From Artemisia argyi (Eukaryota > Streptophyta > Magnoliopsida > Asterales > Asteraceae): a stretch of 64,000 bases of DNA. The stretch lies in contig CM060709.1 in NCBI GenBank assembly GCA_030686995.1, positions 128,556,373 to 128,620,372 on the forward strand, read 5' to 3'. Below, piece after piece: positions 33,757 through 46,131 of this stretch. The first letter of the stretch is position 1; each line of letters starts with the position of its first letter. The notes below the pieces were generated by a model. That model had not been told where the DNA came from. It did no database searches and worked only from the letters and a program-made list of their open reading frames with translations. The position numbers and the translations under genes were made by a program.

Positions 33757-34821
33757 CTAGTGGTCAGCAAGAAGCAATGTTTCCTTGTAAGGGCAAATGA
33801 AGAATGAATCATTTTGTCCATAAATCCCAAGATTATTGTGTTCTGAGCATGGTTCATAAACTTCGAGCGCAACAAACTGTTTGTCCTTCTTTATCGTTTC
33901 CATTATAGGTTCGCCACTCGTCCTAAATCCCAATAATCTCCTATATAATGCGTCGGGTGTGTTAATGTTGAATAGTTTTGTATAAGATGTCATAGCACTA
34001 GCCTCCTTTCCCATCATCCATGCGCCATATACTAGCTGATTAGTGTATGCAGACACAACAAGAGACTCATTTAGCTTAGAAATGGAGAGATATGCTGAAA
34101 TGTTTGCTATACTATCCGGGAGGTTTACCTCTTTAAATTCATGAGTAATCAAATCAAATGACAAGATCAAATCATTATCAGCAATCCTATCATAAGCATC
34201 CCAAAAAATAAACCTATCTGTAGCAACAACTTGAGTTGATGGTCTAAGTCTAATTGATTCACGAGGCACATTACTTCTTGGTATCATCTTCCAAGCCTTG
34301 GAGCTCAATGTAAAAATTCGAACTTGCCACATCTTTTGGAAAGACATTCCAAGAATAGTTGGATCATAAGTTGAAGGACAAACCCCAAAACCGAAATGAT
34401 TTAATCTTCCAGAGGTGGTTTTGAGCAAACGAGGGACAACAATACCAACGGATTTCCTGATTGATGAGTTCCAAATAACAACCATCTCTGTTTTTGGGTT
34501 CTTGTAACCGTACAAACCCCACAAACCACAAGAGCTACCAATTACTTTTGAATGTTTAAGTTGTTTTACGAGGTCAGGAACATTTGGAGCAAAATCTTGT
34601 TGTTGTTGGGTCAAAGAAACGTATTTTACCTCATTGGAATCATCAGTGTACCTTAAAAGTAAACGATTAGTGTCGCGGGCGCCGTAACCGGTGATAAACT
34701 CGGAGCTGTCGATGAAAGACTTCCATGGTTTGGAGACAGACATGAATCGAACCAATGACCTGACATCAGAAACTTTTTTAATGATTTCCAATTGGATTTC
34801 ATAAGGAATGTTGTCTGACAT
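33757..34821 (-). CDS. F-box protein with F-box-associated (FBA) domain
   Basis: This single-exon, 354-residue frame starts MSDNIPYEIQLEIIKKV and has no internal lesion. Residues about 3-43 form the F-box (IPYEIQLEIIKKVSDVRSL, then VSKPWKSFIDSSEFI), which docks to SKP1 in SCF ubiquitin ligases. Residues about 95-330 match the plant FBA substrate-binding region, with SCGLWGLYGYKN, VVIWNSSIRKSV, FGFGVCPSTYDP and SSKAWKMI as landmarks. Such proteins select targets for ubiquitination in cytosol or nucleus; the target here is unknown. The family is large and fast evolving, so orthology cannot be assigned. The ATG at 34821 is the first in frame and the length is normal for the family. A fold-back element lies about 120 bp upstream of the start codon and may influence its expression. 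Confidence 0.85.
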   Translation of the reverse strand: MSDNIPYEIQLEIIKKVSDVRSLVRFMSVSKPWKSFIDSSEFITGYGARDTNRLLLRYTDDSNEVKYVSLTQQQQDFAPNVPDLVKQLKHSKVIGSSCGLWGLYGYKNPKTEMVVIWNSSIRKSVGIVVPRLLKTTSGRLNHFGFGVCPSTYDPTILGMSFQKMWQVRIFTLSSKAWKMIPRSNVPRESIRLRPSTQVVATDRFIFWDAYDRIADNDLILSFDLITHEFKEVNLPDSIANISAYLSISKLNESLVVSAYTNQLVYGAWMMGKEASAMTSYTKLFNINTPDALYRRLLGFRTSGEPIMETIKKDKQFVALEVYEPCSEHNNLGIYGQNDSFFICPYKETLLLADH

Positions 34822-34943
34822 TTTGAAATTTCTTAATTAGGGTTTCTGAAACAAGTGTAGTGTGTTTGGAATGTGAAATTTTGGGGACGTTACTTACAGA
34901 CTCGGGTCCTTAAACTTTATATTTGGACCTATCAACCAATCAT

Positions 34944-35439
34944 AACCACTCATTTATATTTTTTATATTTTTTTTCAAAATAACATATCTTGCAAACGGT
35001 AAATCTTCAAGCTACAAAAAAATACCATCACGACGAGAATTAAATGATCTTTCTATAGATATGCATTGTTATATACTTTCGACGATTTTTTTTTAATTCC
35101 GCCCAGAAAGAATCATACATGATTCGTAAAAATCATATATGATTCGTAAGAATCATATATGATTCGTAAACATATATGATTCTTACGAATCATATAGTAA
35201 GAATCATATATGATTTGTTAAAATTGAATCATATATGATTTTTCTGGGCGAAAAAAAATCATTGAAAAAAAAAGTTCGTCGAAAGTATATAACAATGCAT
35301 GTCTATAGAAAGATAATTTAATTCTCATCGCGGTGGTATATTTTTTGTAGCTTGACGATTTACGGTTTGCGAAATATTTAAGTTTTAAAAAAAAATGTGA
35401 AAGTTTATTTTTTATTTTGATAAAAAAAAATGAGTGGCT
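34944..35439. mobile_element. Fold-back element next to the F-box gene 5' end
   Basis: The two arms are near-perfect reverse complements: AACCACTCATTT, GCAAACGGTAAATCTTCAAG and TGCATTGTTATATACTTTCG on the left all recur inverted on the right, ending GAGTGGC. The loop region carries tandem inverted ATCATATATGATTC words. About 496 bp in total could form one long hairpin. No coding capacity and no certain target duplication. Confidence 0.75.
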
Positions 35440-35558
35440 AAAATGGTTTGATGGGTTATATGGTAAAAGTTTGATCTATAAAGAACTTTTGACTTGTTTA
35501 GTTTGGGCTAAAGGTAATTCTTTTAGTCCACTGGATTCCACTTTCACTTATTGGGGAG

Positions 35559-36672
35559 TAGGGATGAGCATGGTTCTGGAACTGGTTGGAACCGGAACCG
35601 ATGGATTCGAGGACCGATTTTTCTGAAAAGTGGGAATCGAGAACCGAACCGAATATAGGTTTTGGTTTCGGTTCTGGTTTTGGTTCTTTTCGATCTATCC
35701 GTATAGGAACCGCTTTTCTATTAAGCTAATAAAAAAACACAAAAAAATAAATTTTTTAAGAAACTTGCAACCATTTACATTTAAGCAAATCACAATTAAC
35801 AACTAAACAATAAAATCAAATAATCAATGTGGCTACGTGATGATGATAGATAATAAACAATGTGGCTACGTGATGATGATAAATAATAAACAATGTATTA
35901 CTCCTTCCGTCCAAAATTTATTGTCCCCTATTAACTTTTTCGGTCTTTCTTTCTCAACTTTGACTATAAATATTTGTGTTTGTGTTCTAAAATTTTTGAT
36001 AAAAATTATACCAAATGAAAATACATTTAAAACTCATCCGTTCATATATTTTGTATCAAGTATTATGTAATATAAACAAAAATACTTAAGATCAAAGTTG
36101 AAAAGTAAAGACCGAAAAAGTCAAAAGGGGACAATAATTTTACGACGGAGGTAGCAATAAAAGTGGCTACGTGATGATGATGATAGATAATAAAGAATGT
36201 ATTAATAAAAATGCTAGCAAATTTTAGCATGATGAACATGTAAAAGCTAATCGAATGCAAATAAAAATAAAATATAAACTTACTTTCATTGTTTTAACAT
36301 GATGAATGATCCTGGAATGTTATTAGGTTTAGATTAATTATTGATTTGTGAATATTTCAGTAAATTAAAGATTAGGGTTTAGAGTGTTTGGCTTGATAGC
36401 TAGTACTTTTTTGTTTTTTTTTTTTTAATGATACATATGATTTGATTACTATTTTGATAAGAAGTAAAAAACATACATATTTTTATAATTATTGGATATT
36501 TGGTTCCGGAATCGAGAACTGGTGGAACCGAATCGAACCGACCCAAGAACTAGAAAATCTCAAAATCAAGAACCGGAACTGAAACCATTGGTTCTGATTC
36601 CGGTTCGATTCTTCATGGTTCCGGTCCAGTTCTCGGTTCGGTTCCGGTTCTTTGTTTCTTTTGCTCATCCTA
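35559..36672. mobile_element. Non-autonomous hAT element, TSD TTGGGGAG
   Basis: The ends are TAGGGATGAGCA and, inverted, TGCTCATCCTA. TTGGGGAG flanks both sides exactly (35551-35558 and 36673-36680). Subterminal zones repeat GGAACCG and GGTTCCGG words. The 1114-bp body has no transposase. It contains a nested Stowaway-like MITE and a tandemly repeated TGGCTACGTGATGATGAT unit (35829-35895 and 36165-36190). Confidence 0.88.
35901..36151. mobile_element. Stowaway-like MITE nested in the hAT element
   Basis: The termini are CTCCTTCCGTCCAAAATTTA and, reversed, CCTCCGTCGTAAAATTATTG. TA flanks both sides (35899-35900 and 36152-36153). The 251-bp body is non-coding. Confidence 0.8.
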
Positions 36673-36900
36673 TTGGGGAGTAGATGTCAAAGAAGAAATC
36701 CACATTGAAAACCTTATTAAAGGTTTATTAATTTGCCAAGTCAATTTATTGAATTATAATAATTATTATTTTTTATTTTATAAACCTATCTTAATAATAC
36801 AATTAAAAAAAAACTTTATAGCCATATGACATAAATCAAATGCACTTAATAATAAACAAAATTTAAAACATTTTCATTTCACGTAAGAATGAAATAAAAC

Positions 36901-37353
36901 CAAGGTTATAAAAGCCGTAAGGCGTGGCGGTATGGCCGCGCCTCAAGCCTTACGCGTCATGGCGGAGCTTTTGCATTTAATAAGACGTCACTAAAGTGGC
37001 AGAAAAATATTTATTGATTTATATATTTATAATTTTAGTCATATTACTCGTATTATATTAGACATTTAGACTACTGCTTACTATATAATTATCATGCTCA
37101 TATATCAAATAGCCCAAATTCTAAATACCAGTTCTAAACATTTCAAAAAATAAAAATAAAAACAATAAACTGGTTCCAAAAGTGGCGCCGCGCCTTACCA
37201 AAAGGCACGTCGTTTCACGTCTTTTCTCGCCTTAAGTCACGCCTTTTTGAGCCACGCCTAGATCAGCCGCCAAGGTCCATTTCATGGCGGCGAAGCCACA
37301 CCTCGCGTTTTGGTGACGCCTTTGTGGCGCCTTGGCACGCCTTTTAAAACACT
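36901..37353. mobile_element. GC-rich MITE related by its ends to 29699-30331
   Basis: The ends are CAAGGTTATAAAAGCC and, reversed, AGTGTTTTAAAAGGCG. The flanks AAATAAAAC (36892-36900) and AAATGAAAC (37354-37362) match at eight of nine positions. Subterminal zones repeat GGCGTGGCGG, GCCACGCC and CGCCTT words around an AT-rich core. Confidence 0.65.
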
Positions 37354-37362
37354 AAATGAAAC

Positions 37363-38599
37363 TCACTATTGATAACATGAAAAATAAAGCCTTTCACAAG
37401 TTTTAAAGCTTTTCTTAAACCCCTCATAGTCATAGTAAATACTTTTAATATAACAAAAGCTAAACGTAAACGACAACTTGACAAAGTTTAATTTATAGTA
37501 TCTTGAATTATTTAAAGGAGAAACAAAGTAAGCTAAATTTGGCTAAGTGAAATTTTTAGTACTCCACGTTGCCATCATGTAATCAAAATAAAAATTTTTA
37601 AACAGGTACTTGACATGTGACGGATTACCTCTAATTCAGAGGCAGCCAATGGGGTGGTGGGCAATAAAAAAATGAGAGGTCAGTAGACATTAAAATGAAG
37701 ATGAAGAGGAGGACTGTTGAACGGTTACGTGGAGTCTGAAACTTTATGCATAGAAGAATGAGAAATTAGTTTATGTTACATTTAATTATCTATGGTTATG
37801 TCATCACTTTTTTGTTTGCATTTTATTAAGTTGTACTCTTTCATCCAATGGCCCATATTTGATGACTTTTGAAAATATAAAAATATGACCCATATAACTA
37901 AACGTCAATTATTAATTTGGCGTTGGCATATGTTTATTCTTGAAACAAGAAATAAAATATTGACACGGATGTCTTGTAATTAGTAATATGATTTTAACTA
38001 AGTTAGTCAATTACAGTTTAATACAATTTGTAGTTGGCTTATGATTTATTGTTTTTATGTTTAACAAGTATGTAGCCAATAATAATTGAGTTCTTATGAA
38101 TTGAATCCTAGCTTCCTAACTGTTCTCTAAAAAGAAGAAAACAAAATTAATGAACATTAAAAATAACCAAAATCACGTTCTAAAAATTTGATTTGGCAAA
38201 GTTGATAATATTCTTTCATTTAGAGCTTATGGGATCTTTGTCATTCATTCATCTTTCTTATATAAGACATTTTACGACATTCAAATGCAAAAGTTGTTTC
38301 GATTGGCAAAACGGAAAAAATTTCGGCTCCCCTTAACTTGAATTCTCTAATTGAGTATCCTCGAAGTTCAAAGAAATTAAAAACAACCACCTTTGTTTGG
38401 AATGAGACAATATAATGCACGTTAGATTGAGTCTTAATTAGTATATTTGTAAATTTTGTGTAAAACGTTGATGGGCTCCTAAAGCTTTTGTGCAATCTTT
38501 ACATATATATGAGACAAGTTTGACTTGCACATGATGCTTTGAAAGCTGTACACGTTGGCATCTCCACTTGGCACTTTAACATTATTTCGGGCTGCTTAA
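37363..38599. other. Intergenic, no feature recognised
   Basis: AT-rich sequence with no credible frame. An 84-codon minus-strand frame at 38241-38495 has no recognisable features. Confidence 0.4.
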
Positions 38600-38675
38600 A
38601 AAAATATGACACAAGTGGGATTCGAACCCTGATCATGCATAACAACAACCAACACTCCTACCACTGGAGCAACTA
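38600..38675 (-). mobile_element. tRNA-derived SINE head or tRNA relic
   Basis: The minus strand carries an A box (TGCTCCAGTGG, 38661-38671) and a perfect B box (GGTTCGAATCC, 38618-38628) at tRNA-like spacing. The intervening bases do not make a convincing tRNA cloverleaf, so a SINE head is more likely than a working tRNA gene. Confidence 0.55.
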
Positions 38676-38679
38676 TTTT

Positions 38680-40403
38680 TTTGTGTTACCACAGTGGAAA
38701 ACAAAATTGATAAAGCTCAAAACTTCTTATGCTATAAAGGGGGAAATATTTGACCTTATTCATGGAATGCACCGTTTTTTCCCTAAAATTTCTCCCCCTC
38801 TTTAACCAAATATCAATAATTCCATAATTCACTCATCAACTAATCAATATGGTTTCGTTTCAATTTGAAAATCATATCACAAAAAATCACGGATGATTTC
38901 AAAATCAAAATATTTTACACATATATCTCAAATGCACATTCCATTCCAATCTTCTGAAAAAGTTCCACAATCGATTTCAATGGCACAAAAGCGAGGTATG
39001 TAACTGATTTAAATTGCAAGTCTTTTATATCAATTTCAATGGCACAAATTGTAAGTCTCTTTCCCCTGAATCAATAACACACATCATCAATTCATTCCAT
39101 TTTTATCTTAATCATTTTTGGGATTGATTTTTTTTTTTCTTCAAATTGTTTTAGAAAATCATGGAAGAGTTTAAACACATAATATTATCTTAATTAAACA
39201 TACAATCAATTCATTCTCAGTTTTTCAAACTCCATCTTCATCCACGACTTTCGATCCATCATTAACCAAGGTTGTTCAACTTCAGTTTCAAAAAAATTGT
39301 GTACCAGTTTTATTCAGAATCAAGATTTGGATTTAATGTTAGCAGAAATTCTCTTAAATTTGATTGTTTTTTTTTTCCTTTTGCAGGTGCATAAATGGTA
39401 ATCCAAAATCATAAATAAAGTTTACAATCGAAGTTCACCAGGTACATTTGATAAAACAAAATATTCGAATATTGTTTTTGGTTATTTTGATTGATATTTT
39501 TTTTACTGGAATGAGTAATAATGTTTGAATTGCATTTATACGATTTTTATGTTTGATTGATGATGTGGCCACGAGAGTACACGGCGTCGTGCTGGAATAA
39601 ATCGCCGCCGATTGATTCAATGATCAACTTAAAATGTATGTTCGTTATATTTTTTAGGTTAATTTTTTTTTATCTATAATTAGTTTTGCAATTTAATTTT
39701 ATACCTAGCATGTTGAATTCGAGAGTTTCCAGGTAGATCTAAAGGTGTTCCAATAGCACACGTCTAGCAAGTGAAGGTTGAAATTAAAGATTGACGTTTT
39801 TGAATAGCATTTTATGACACTAAATTAACACTGACACATTCTATAATTGTATGTAGCCCATCGGTAACAGGTTGGCGGCTGAAAGAACACACATCTAATG
39901 AACGACCATCATAGCAGGTTAATGTTATTCATTAAAGATAATGTATGTAGATTTAATGGGTTCTTATATGTAAAAGAGACGACTCTGTGTCCTTTAGAGC
40001 ATAGTGTTGGTCACAATCAACTTTGCACCACCCTGTCAAACAGCTGAACTAACACATATTGACCACCATATAACCTCCGTGAACAGAAGTTTTAATGAGC
40101 ATTTGCACAGGCCTAACCGAAAACCATTCTTTTGTACTGTAAGTTCCTTATATATTGATTAGATAACCAATATACTATTATAATTTTTTAAATTTGGATT
40201 TTCTCCATTTTTTAGGTTAGTGTTTGTGATCACATTGGAGGCAGTTTTGGCTCAATTTCAGACAATGCTATCAGGAAAAAAAACCAGGCAAACCGGGTAC
40301 ACTGTATATGGTAATATACTTTTATTATTGTTAGATGCTTCAGCTAATACTCAGTATTGTTTGTAATCTCAGTAGGTTGCTTGAATCTTTCATGATCATC
40401 ACA
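38680..40403. other. Unassigned; possibly the left part of the captured-gene Helitron
   Basis: No gene is recognised. One exon-like block (about 40216-40312, from TTTTAG to ATGG then TAATAT) has no family match I can name. This sequence and 50121-53306 were continuous before the LTR element inserted at 40404-40408. Confidence 0.35.
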
Positions 40404-40408
40404 ATCTT

Positions 40409-43400
40409 TGTAACCACCCGTAATTTTTCGGACTATTATTTTAGTGGAATAATTTGTTCTTATCAGAAAATGCGAATTATTTATTTTCTGACGAGTACAG
40501 ATGATTAAAACTCAAAAACGAGAGGCTATCTCGCATTTACTGAAACACGACACCGCACGCGTACCGGCACCACATTAAAAATGGCGTAAATTTTAATAAT
40601 TTATTTTCGGAGTCTATGATTTTGGTTTCATATTATTGTCATAAAAACGCTCCCAGAAATATATCTATCGCATTTACCAAACTGAGGAACTGCGATTACA
40701 TTTTGGCTCAACGGGACACGGAATACACGGAGTAATAATAAAACAAACCTAACCCTCCTTTTTATACCTGCTCTTAGCCACCCACTTTAAGCATAATGAC
40801 TTTTCTCTGACATTTGGTTCTACTTTTTTCTTCTTTCTAAGTCTAATTCACGAGAAAGTTTTGATAATAAAGATTGATGGTGACTTTGGCCAAAAATGAT
40901 CCTTGCTCGAGACTATCGCCAAGAAAGCATGTTGAAACCTTTCCTCTTTGTTCTTTTTTTTAAGTCGCTCGAAGACCAGGAGATCCACACAAGTCTCATC
41001 TCAATCTCACCACAAAGAATGATATTCTTAAGGGTTATTGTGAAGCCTTGCTCGGGTTCTTGCTTGGAGTGGATTCGGGTATAGATTGTGTGGGTTTCCA
41101 AGTTGGTCTTCATCGACATCACAACCTCTTGCAAGAATCACTTTGATTTCTATACTTTGTTATGGTTCTTGATTTTCTCCTATTTTGAAATTTTGATGTT
41201 AATTTATTATAAACTTGTTGATTTTCCAAGTTGTAATACATGTTTTTGGATTGATTAATCTTTGTTGTTGTTGTTTTGTGTGGCAAGTTAATAATAAACC
41301 ACAACTAAGAACCTAATAAGTGTGGCTCAATTATGGAAGTGCTTAATTTAGTTTTGCTTATTTGACTTATTGTCTAAAGGTGCTTGGGGTGATATTATGC
41401 TTTCGGGTCAGGTTAGAAACCCGTACGGGTCGGGTTATGACCCAGTTGGGTCTCGGAGCATGTTGGATTGCTTATTTATTTTTGGTCTCGACTGGGAATA
41501 AAGAGAAACAAGAGGGATATTAATTTTCAGCTATTGTTTCTTTTAGATTGGTTATGTGTTCGTAGGTCCGATTCATGGTTTTGTTGGCTCTTGTTGTTAG
41601 TTATTACTGGTCGAAAACCACGACCCATATAGGGTCGTTTCTGTTCACGGCTTGGTCTCGGTACTATCGAGAAAACACTAAGGGTGTGTTGGTTGGTTAA
41701 CGTGACTCCAAGGGGGTATCCGCTGGTCTTGTTCTCGGTTCGTCAACAACCCACGTGGGTTAAATTTAAATGTTGGTAGTGTTTCTTTTGACTACCCATC
41801 CTTGCGACGCCACCAAACCGAGAGGTCTCAGGTTTGAGCCTCGGTGTGGCCAAATAATCCCATAATATTTTGTACTTTTGATTTATAAACTAATCTTCAA
41901 ACCTGCATCCCCCCTTCTTTTTTTTCTTTGGCTACCACGAAACAAGCAGGGGAAATGCTAAATCTCTTTCTTTTTGTAAACTGGGTCTAATTTGGGCTTG
42001 CAAGAGTTTGTTTTAGCATTTAGTTGGGCCTGTGTGTGAGCCGAGCCTAGCAGGCCAAAAAGGGTTCGTTGAGTACAAGATATACAAAACAGATTTTCTT
42101 TCAACCATAATGCTTTTATTACAAACGTTAGTTTAAAAAAATATACAAATGTGAGCCAAATGGTGTAGTGTAATCCAAAGTCGGATTGTGATACGAATTG
42201 AGTCAAGTTGTTGTTTTCGTCCACCCATCTCGCACCTCGTTCACGACCCACTCATCTACTCGTTCTCAACATTATTTCATAATGTACCCTAGTTCACTAA
42301 ACATATTCTATAAACGACTGTTAAACTATAATCAAATCTTAATCGTTGAATCATTACCTAATATTTCATACCATGATACTAAACGGAGTTTATTTTCATA
42401 CAACGATTTATTATTATCACATTTAGTCATCACATATAACCAAAACGTATACACATGAGTCATGCCCGTCCTTCATCAAAATATATATTTGGCTTATATT
42501 TTCATAACCAACGATGAGGAATTTTATTCATAACTTACATGCCTTTTAAACAAATATTGAGAATTTTCATTCCTAAATACATTTAAAAGTGAGAATACTA
42601 ATTAAAGTTGATTATTAACTCTTTTAGATATTTTTACAATAATGTTTTATAATCCGTCAACATATCTAATTGTACTTATTTTCCGTACTTTGTCTTTCAG
42701 TTATTGTCTAACCAAAGATTACGTCTTGGATATTTTATTTTGCCCACTTATCTCTTTATGCACTTCCAAGAGCCAATACTTACTAAACTATTTAAACTTA
42801 AATGCTGCCACACAAGCAACAACAACACAAACGCTTTAAAAATTTTAAACTTCATCGAGTCTTAAGCCTGAAACTGTAAACTAAACTTGCCATACTAATC
42901 TAGGTCGCGTGTCGGTGTCGCGCACTATCACTACTTTATATTTTACTCTATTCAGAATGTTGCTCTGAGGTGAGTTCATGACCCTTACTTTTACTTGTTT
43001 TATAACTGTTTTGGGGAGAATACATGCTCGTTTTTAACTAAACTCGACGCTTGTTTTATTTGAATGCGCAATACTTGATTGATTATTCTAATGCACCTAT
43101 GTGTATATTGGTTGCATACTTGATTATTTTCTAACATACACAAGTGTTTTATAAACATGCAACACACTTTATGAACTATTGCTTTTATGCAAAATACTTT
43201 ATGAGCTATTGCTTTTATGCAACACACTTTATGAACTATTGCTTTTATGCACCATACTTTATGAACTATTGCTTTTATGCAACATACTTTATGAGCTATT
43301 ACTTTTATGCAACATACTTTATGAACTATTGTTTTTATGCAACACACTTTATGAACTATTGCTCTTATGCTACACACTCTATGAACTATTGCTTGTATGC

Positions 43401-44398
43401 AAAACACTTTACAAATCTTTGCTGTTATGCAAACACTTCTATTGAATGACAATTGCTTTTTATGCAAACACTTTTATGGACCACACTGAAACTTATGCTT
43501 TATTTACACTATTACGCGGATTAGCCTAAGACACTGAATCCCACAATGCCCAAACTCATGAACCGTCAATTCCTGCTAGGAAGCGCGAATGCTATAAATA
43601 GATCTATTGGGGTTGACACCCCCGTTCGGTTTGACCGGATAGGCAAACGCGAGCGTATAACATGTCGAAACACGAGTGTCACGGGATAGACACTTGCAAG
43701 GGCTTTATTTAACGTGCTTCTAGAGCATGCACACTGTCAAGCTTCGGTTGCATGAACTTAGTGCTAGCTTAATAGACTCTTACTTTTGTGTGACATTATA
43801 TTCGTTGTAATGGTCACATACTTTGCCTATGGTCCAACTTTATGACTAATACTTATGGTTTGCTTTATTGATGTTCCTTGACGCTGTGAGTAAAGCAGTA
43901 GTCACTAAAACTGAACTTGATTTGTTTGTGAACGGTTATTCACACTCGAAAACCTTGTGGTCCACTTTACTACTTTTACTTGAAAGTAAACTATATTTTC
44001 ATGACATTGTGAGTGACACAATGGTCACAAAACTTTTATCGAACTCACATTTCTTTTATACTAAATTGTTATTTTTGTAAACCTATGAACTCACCAACCT
44101 CGTGTTGACACTTTTTAGCATGTATTTTCAGGTTTAAGGCGTTAGCTAACTTTTGAAGGCTTTTGGCATGGCATGGCATGGTCATAGATGGCTCTAACAT
44201 ATATGGGACCGCTTTATTTATTCTATGGGCCTATTTCCCCACTATTTTTGAACGATGTAAATTGAATATTTTGTTAATGAAAGTCATTCTAAATGGTTGA
44301 GATAAAAACCGTTCTTTGTACTTGTGTTACGATACCAATTGAGTAGCACCCCAGTGACATGTATGCTTCCGCTGGACCCGTATTTTGGGGTTGTTACA
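40409..44398 (+). repeat. 5' LTR of the LARD-like element
   Basis: It contains a TATA box (CTATAAATAGA, about 43592-43602) about 800 bp before its end, preceded by the 30-bp tandem repeat at 43157-43440. Confidence 0.9.
43157..43440 (+). repeat. 30-bp tandem repeat in the 5' LTR
   Basis: About nine units have the pattern TTATGAACTATTGC + TTTTATGCAACACACT. Because 30 is a multiple of three, all frames stay open on both strands and yield spurious 10-residue repeats. Confidence 0.9.
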
Positions 44399-44401
44399 GA
44401 T

Positions 44402-44418
44402 TGGTATCAGAGCCTTGG
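44402..44418 (+). other. Primer binding site (initiator tRNA-Met type)
   Basis: TGGTATCAGAGCCTTGG follows the 5' LTR after three bases, the same spacing as in the element at 1311-1331. Confidence 0.85.
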
Positions 44419-46118
44419 TTATAGAGAACTAGGTATTTTCAAAACCTAGACTATAACTACTTTTATAAAAACTTGACCCTATGACCGCCACATGCCTGCC
44501 TGCCAAGCCTGCTGCCTTATTATAAACATTTTCTTTTAAAGTAAGGGATATATTACTAGTGTAATTAAACTGAGTATTTCAAAATTCATTGAACCGCGGT
44601 AGAATATAGACTGATCACCTATATTCGACCAGGGGCAGTGGGACGTAGCCTGATCACCTATGTCCGACTCAGAGGTGAATTTTGCGATACTGAGAGTAGT
44701 CATACTAGAATTATGTCCTGATTGATTTTCTACTTGATTTCTGAAAGTTTCAAAAATTTCTATATGTGTACATAATCATTGCATAACATTCACATCTACA
44801 CACAGCACACTGGCATCACGATACTTTTTTATCACAATACTTTTTCTCTTAACGAGAATACTCTTTTATCACAATCTGGGTATGTTACAGTCACCTCTAC
44901 CCCAAACCTTACACTCAATCGATGTTGGAACTTCCTTGCTAAGTACACTACTGAGACAACCAACTGATTTCTGGTAGTAATCAACACCCTCCTTCATGGT
45001 CGTATTCTGAACTTGCCAAACTCCCAATTCAGAAGAGATGTGATGCCCAAACCTCAAGACCTTAAGGAGTAACCTACACCATCTACAAACCATTTTGTGG
45101 TCATCCTACAAAATGCTTTACTACTACTTCATGAAATCAAGATTTTGACCCTGCTACTATTTTATAAACAATGAATTGTTTTCCTACTATCTTATAAATT
45201 GTTTTACGAATCATTTTTACAACTATTTTATCAAGATGTAACAAACCGATTCATTACCGTAATACCACTCCATAAAATAACAAACAGTTTCGCTAGCATT
45301 TTCTAAACAATATTACAATTATCCTACAAGTCTTACTACACTTTACAACTATTTTACTTCCCTATGAACTACCTTGCTACTAAATCACAAAAACTAAACT
45401 ACTATTTTGCTACAATTTTTCAAATGATAAATTGTTTTCCCAGTATTCTATTGACTATTATACAACCCGTTCTATAAACTATTTTGCAATCACCATGTGA
45501 ACTATTTTCCCAATTGAAAAGCACCTTATTTTACTACCTCTTGGTATTGTTGAAGTAAATCGAATACTTATGTTTATTAAATTCGCTTGATATTAAACAT
45601 TGAACCCCACACAGGCTTGACAACTAGACTCCGTCATTAAGCACCTAAAAATTTGTGGAAACGAACATACCTGCCTACACATTTTTCCTTAAGATCGTTG
45701 CTTTTTAAGGACTTTTCTTTTGGAAAGGCGTTTATAGAAATCACAAAACTCGTAATGGTACTTTTCCCGAAATACCCATTTTGATGTGCCAAAATTTCTC
45801 CGGTTAAACTTTATTGAGAGTTTTGTATATTAAAGGGGTGACTAAATGTTAACTTTTGAGACATGGTTTTACCCACACCATGTTTAAAGACTGTTTTACT
45901 GAAATTATGAGTCCTTTGAAGTCACATCAGTTTACCTAACTACAAAATTTCAAGCAAAGAACCAAAACCTATTCCTATCGACAAAGTTCGTAGAAATTCG
46001 CAAAAAGGAACTAACTTCACGTGGGGAAACGGGAAGATGAACTCTCGTGCGTATATACCCATCTCTTTTCGATCGTAATGGGTAACAAGAATTGAATCGC
46101 GAGGACGCGATTCCGCTT

Positions 46119-46131
46119 AAGGAGGTGTGAC
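46119..46131 (+). other. Polypurine tract
   Basis: AAGGAGGTGTGAC abuts the 3' LTR start at 46132. Confidence 0.7.

Larger units (their letters stand above)
44399..46131 (+). other. Non-coding interior of the LARD-like element
   Basis: It begins GATTGGTATCAGAGCCTTGG and ends AAGGAGGTGTGAC. No frame longer than about 75 codons exists. Words such as ACTATTTT and CTACTATTTTAC recur at 45120-45500. Confidence 0.8.

Noticed and set aside
33687..33875. Extra minus-strand frame at the 3' end of the F-box gene
   Set aside because: Alternative frame of the real coding sequence and its 3' untranslated region.
38600..38675. Functional tRNA gene
   Set aside because: A and B boxes are present but acceptor and anticodon stems do not pair convincingly; SINE head or relic fits better.
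41815..41860. Possible SINE B box (GGTTTGAGCC) inside the 4-kb LTR
   Set aside because: No matching A box at the right spacing; repeated only because it lies in both LTRs.
43157..43440. Regular 30-bp repeats that might suggest a CRISPR array
   Set aside because: Units are directly adjacent with no unique spacers, and this is a plant LTR.
43144..43467. Open frames with ten-residue repeats (MNYCFYATHF type) on both strands, also at 48861-49184
   Set aside because: They are produced by a 30-bp tandem repeat inside an LTR; several frames are open at once and none has a plausible start or context.
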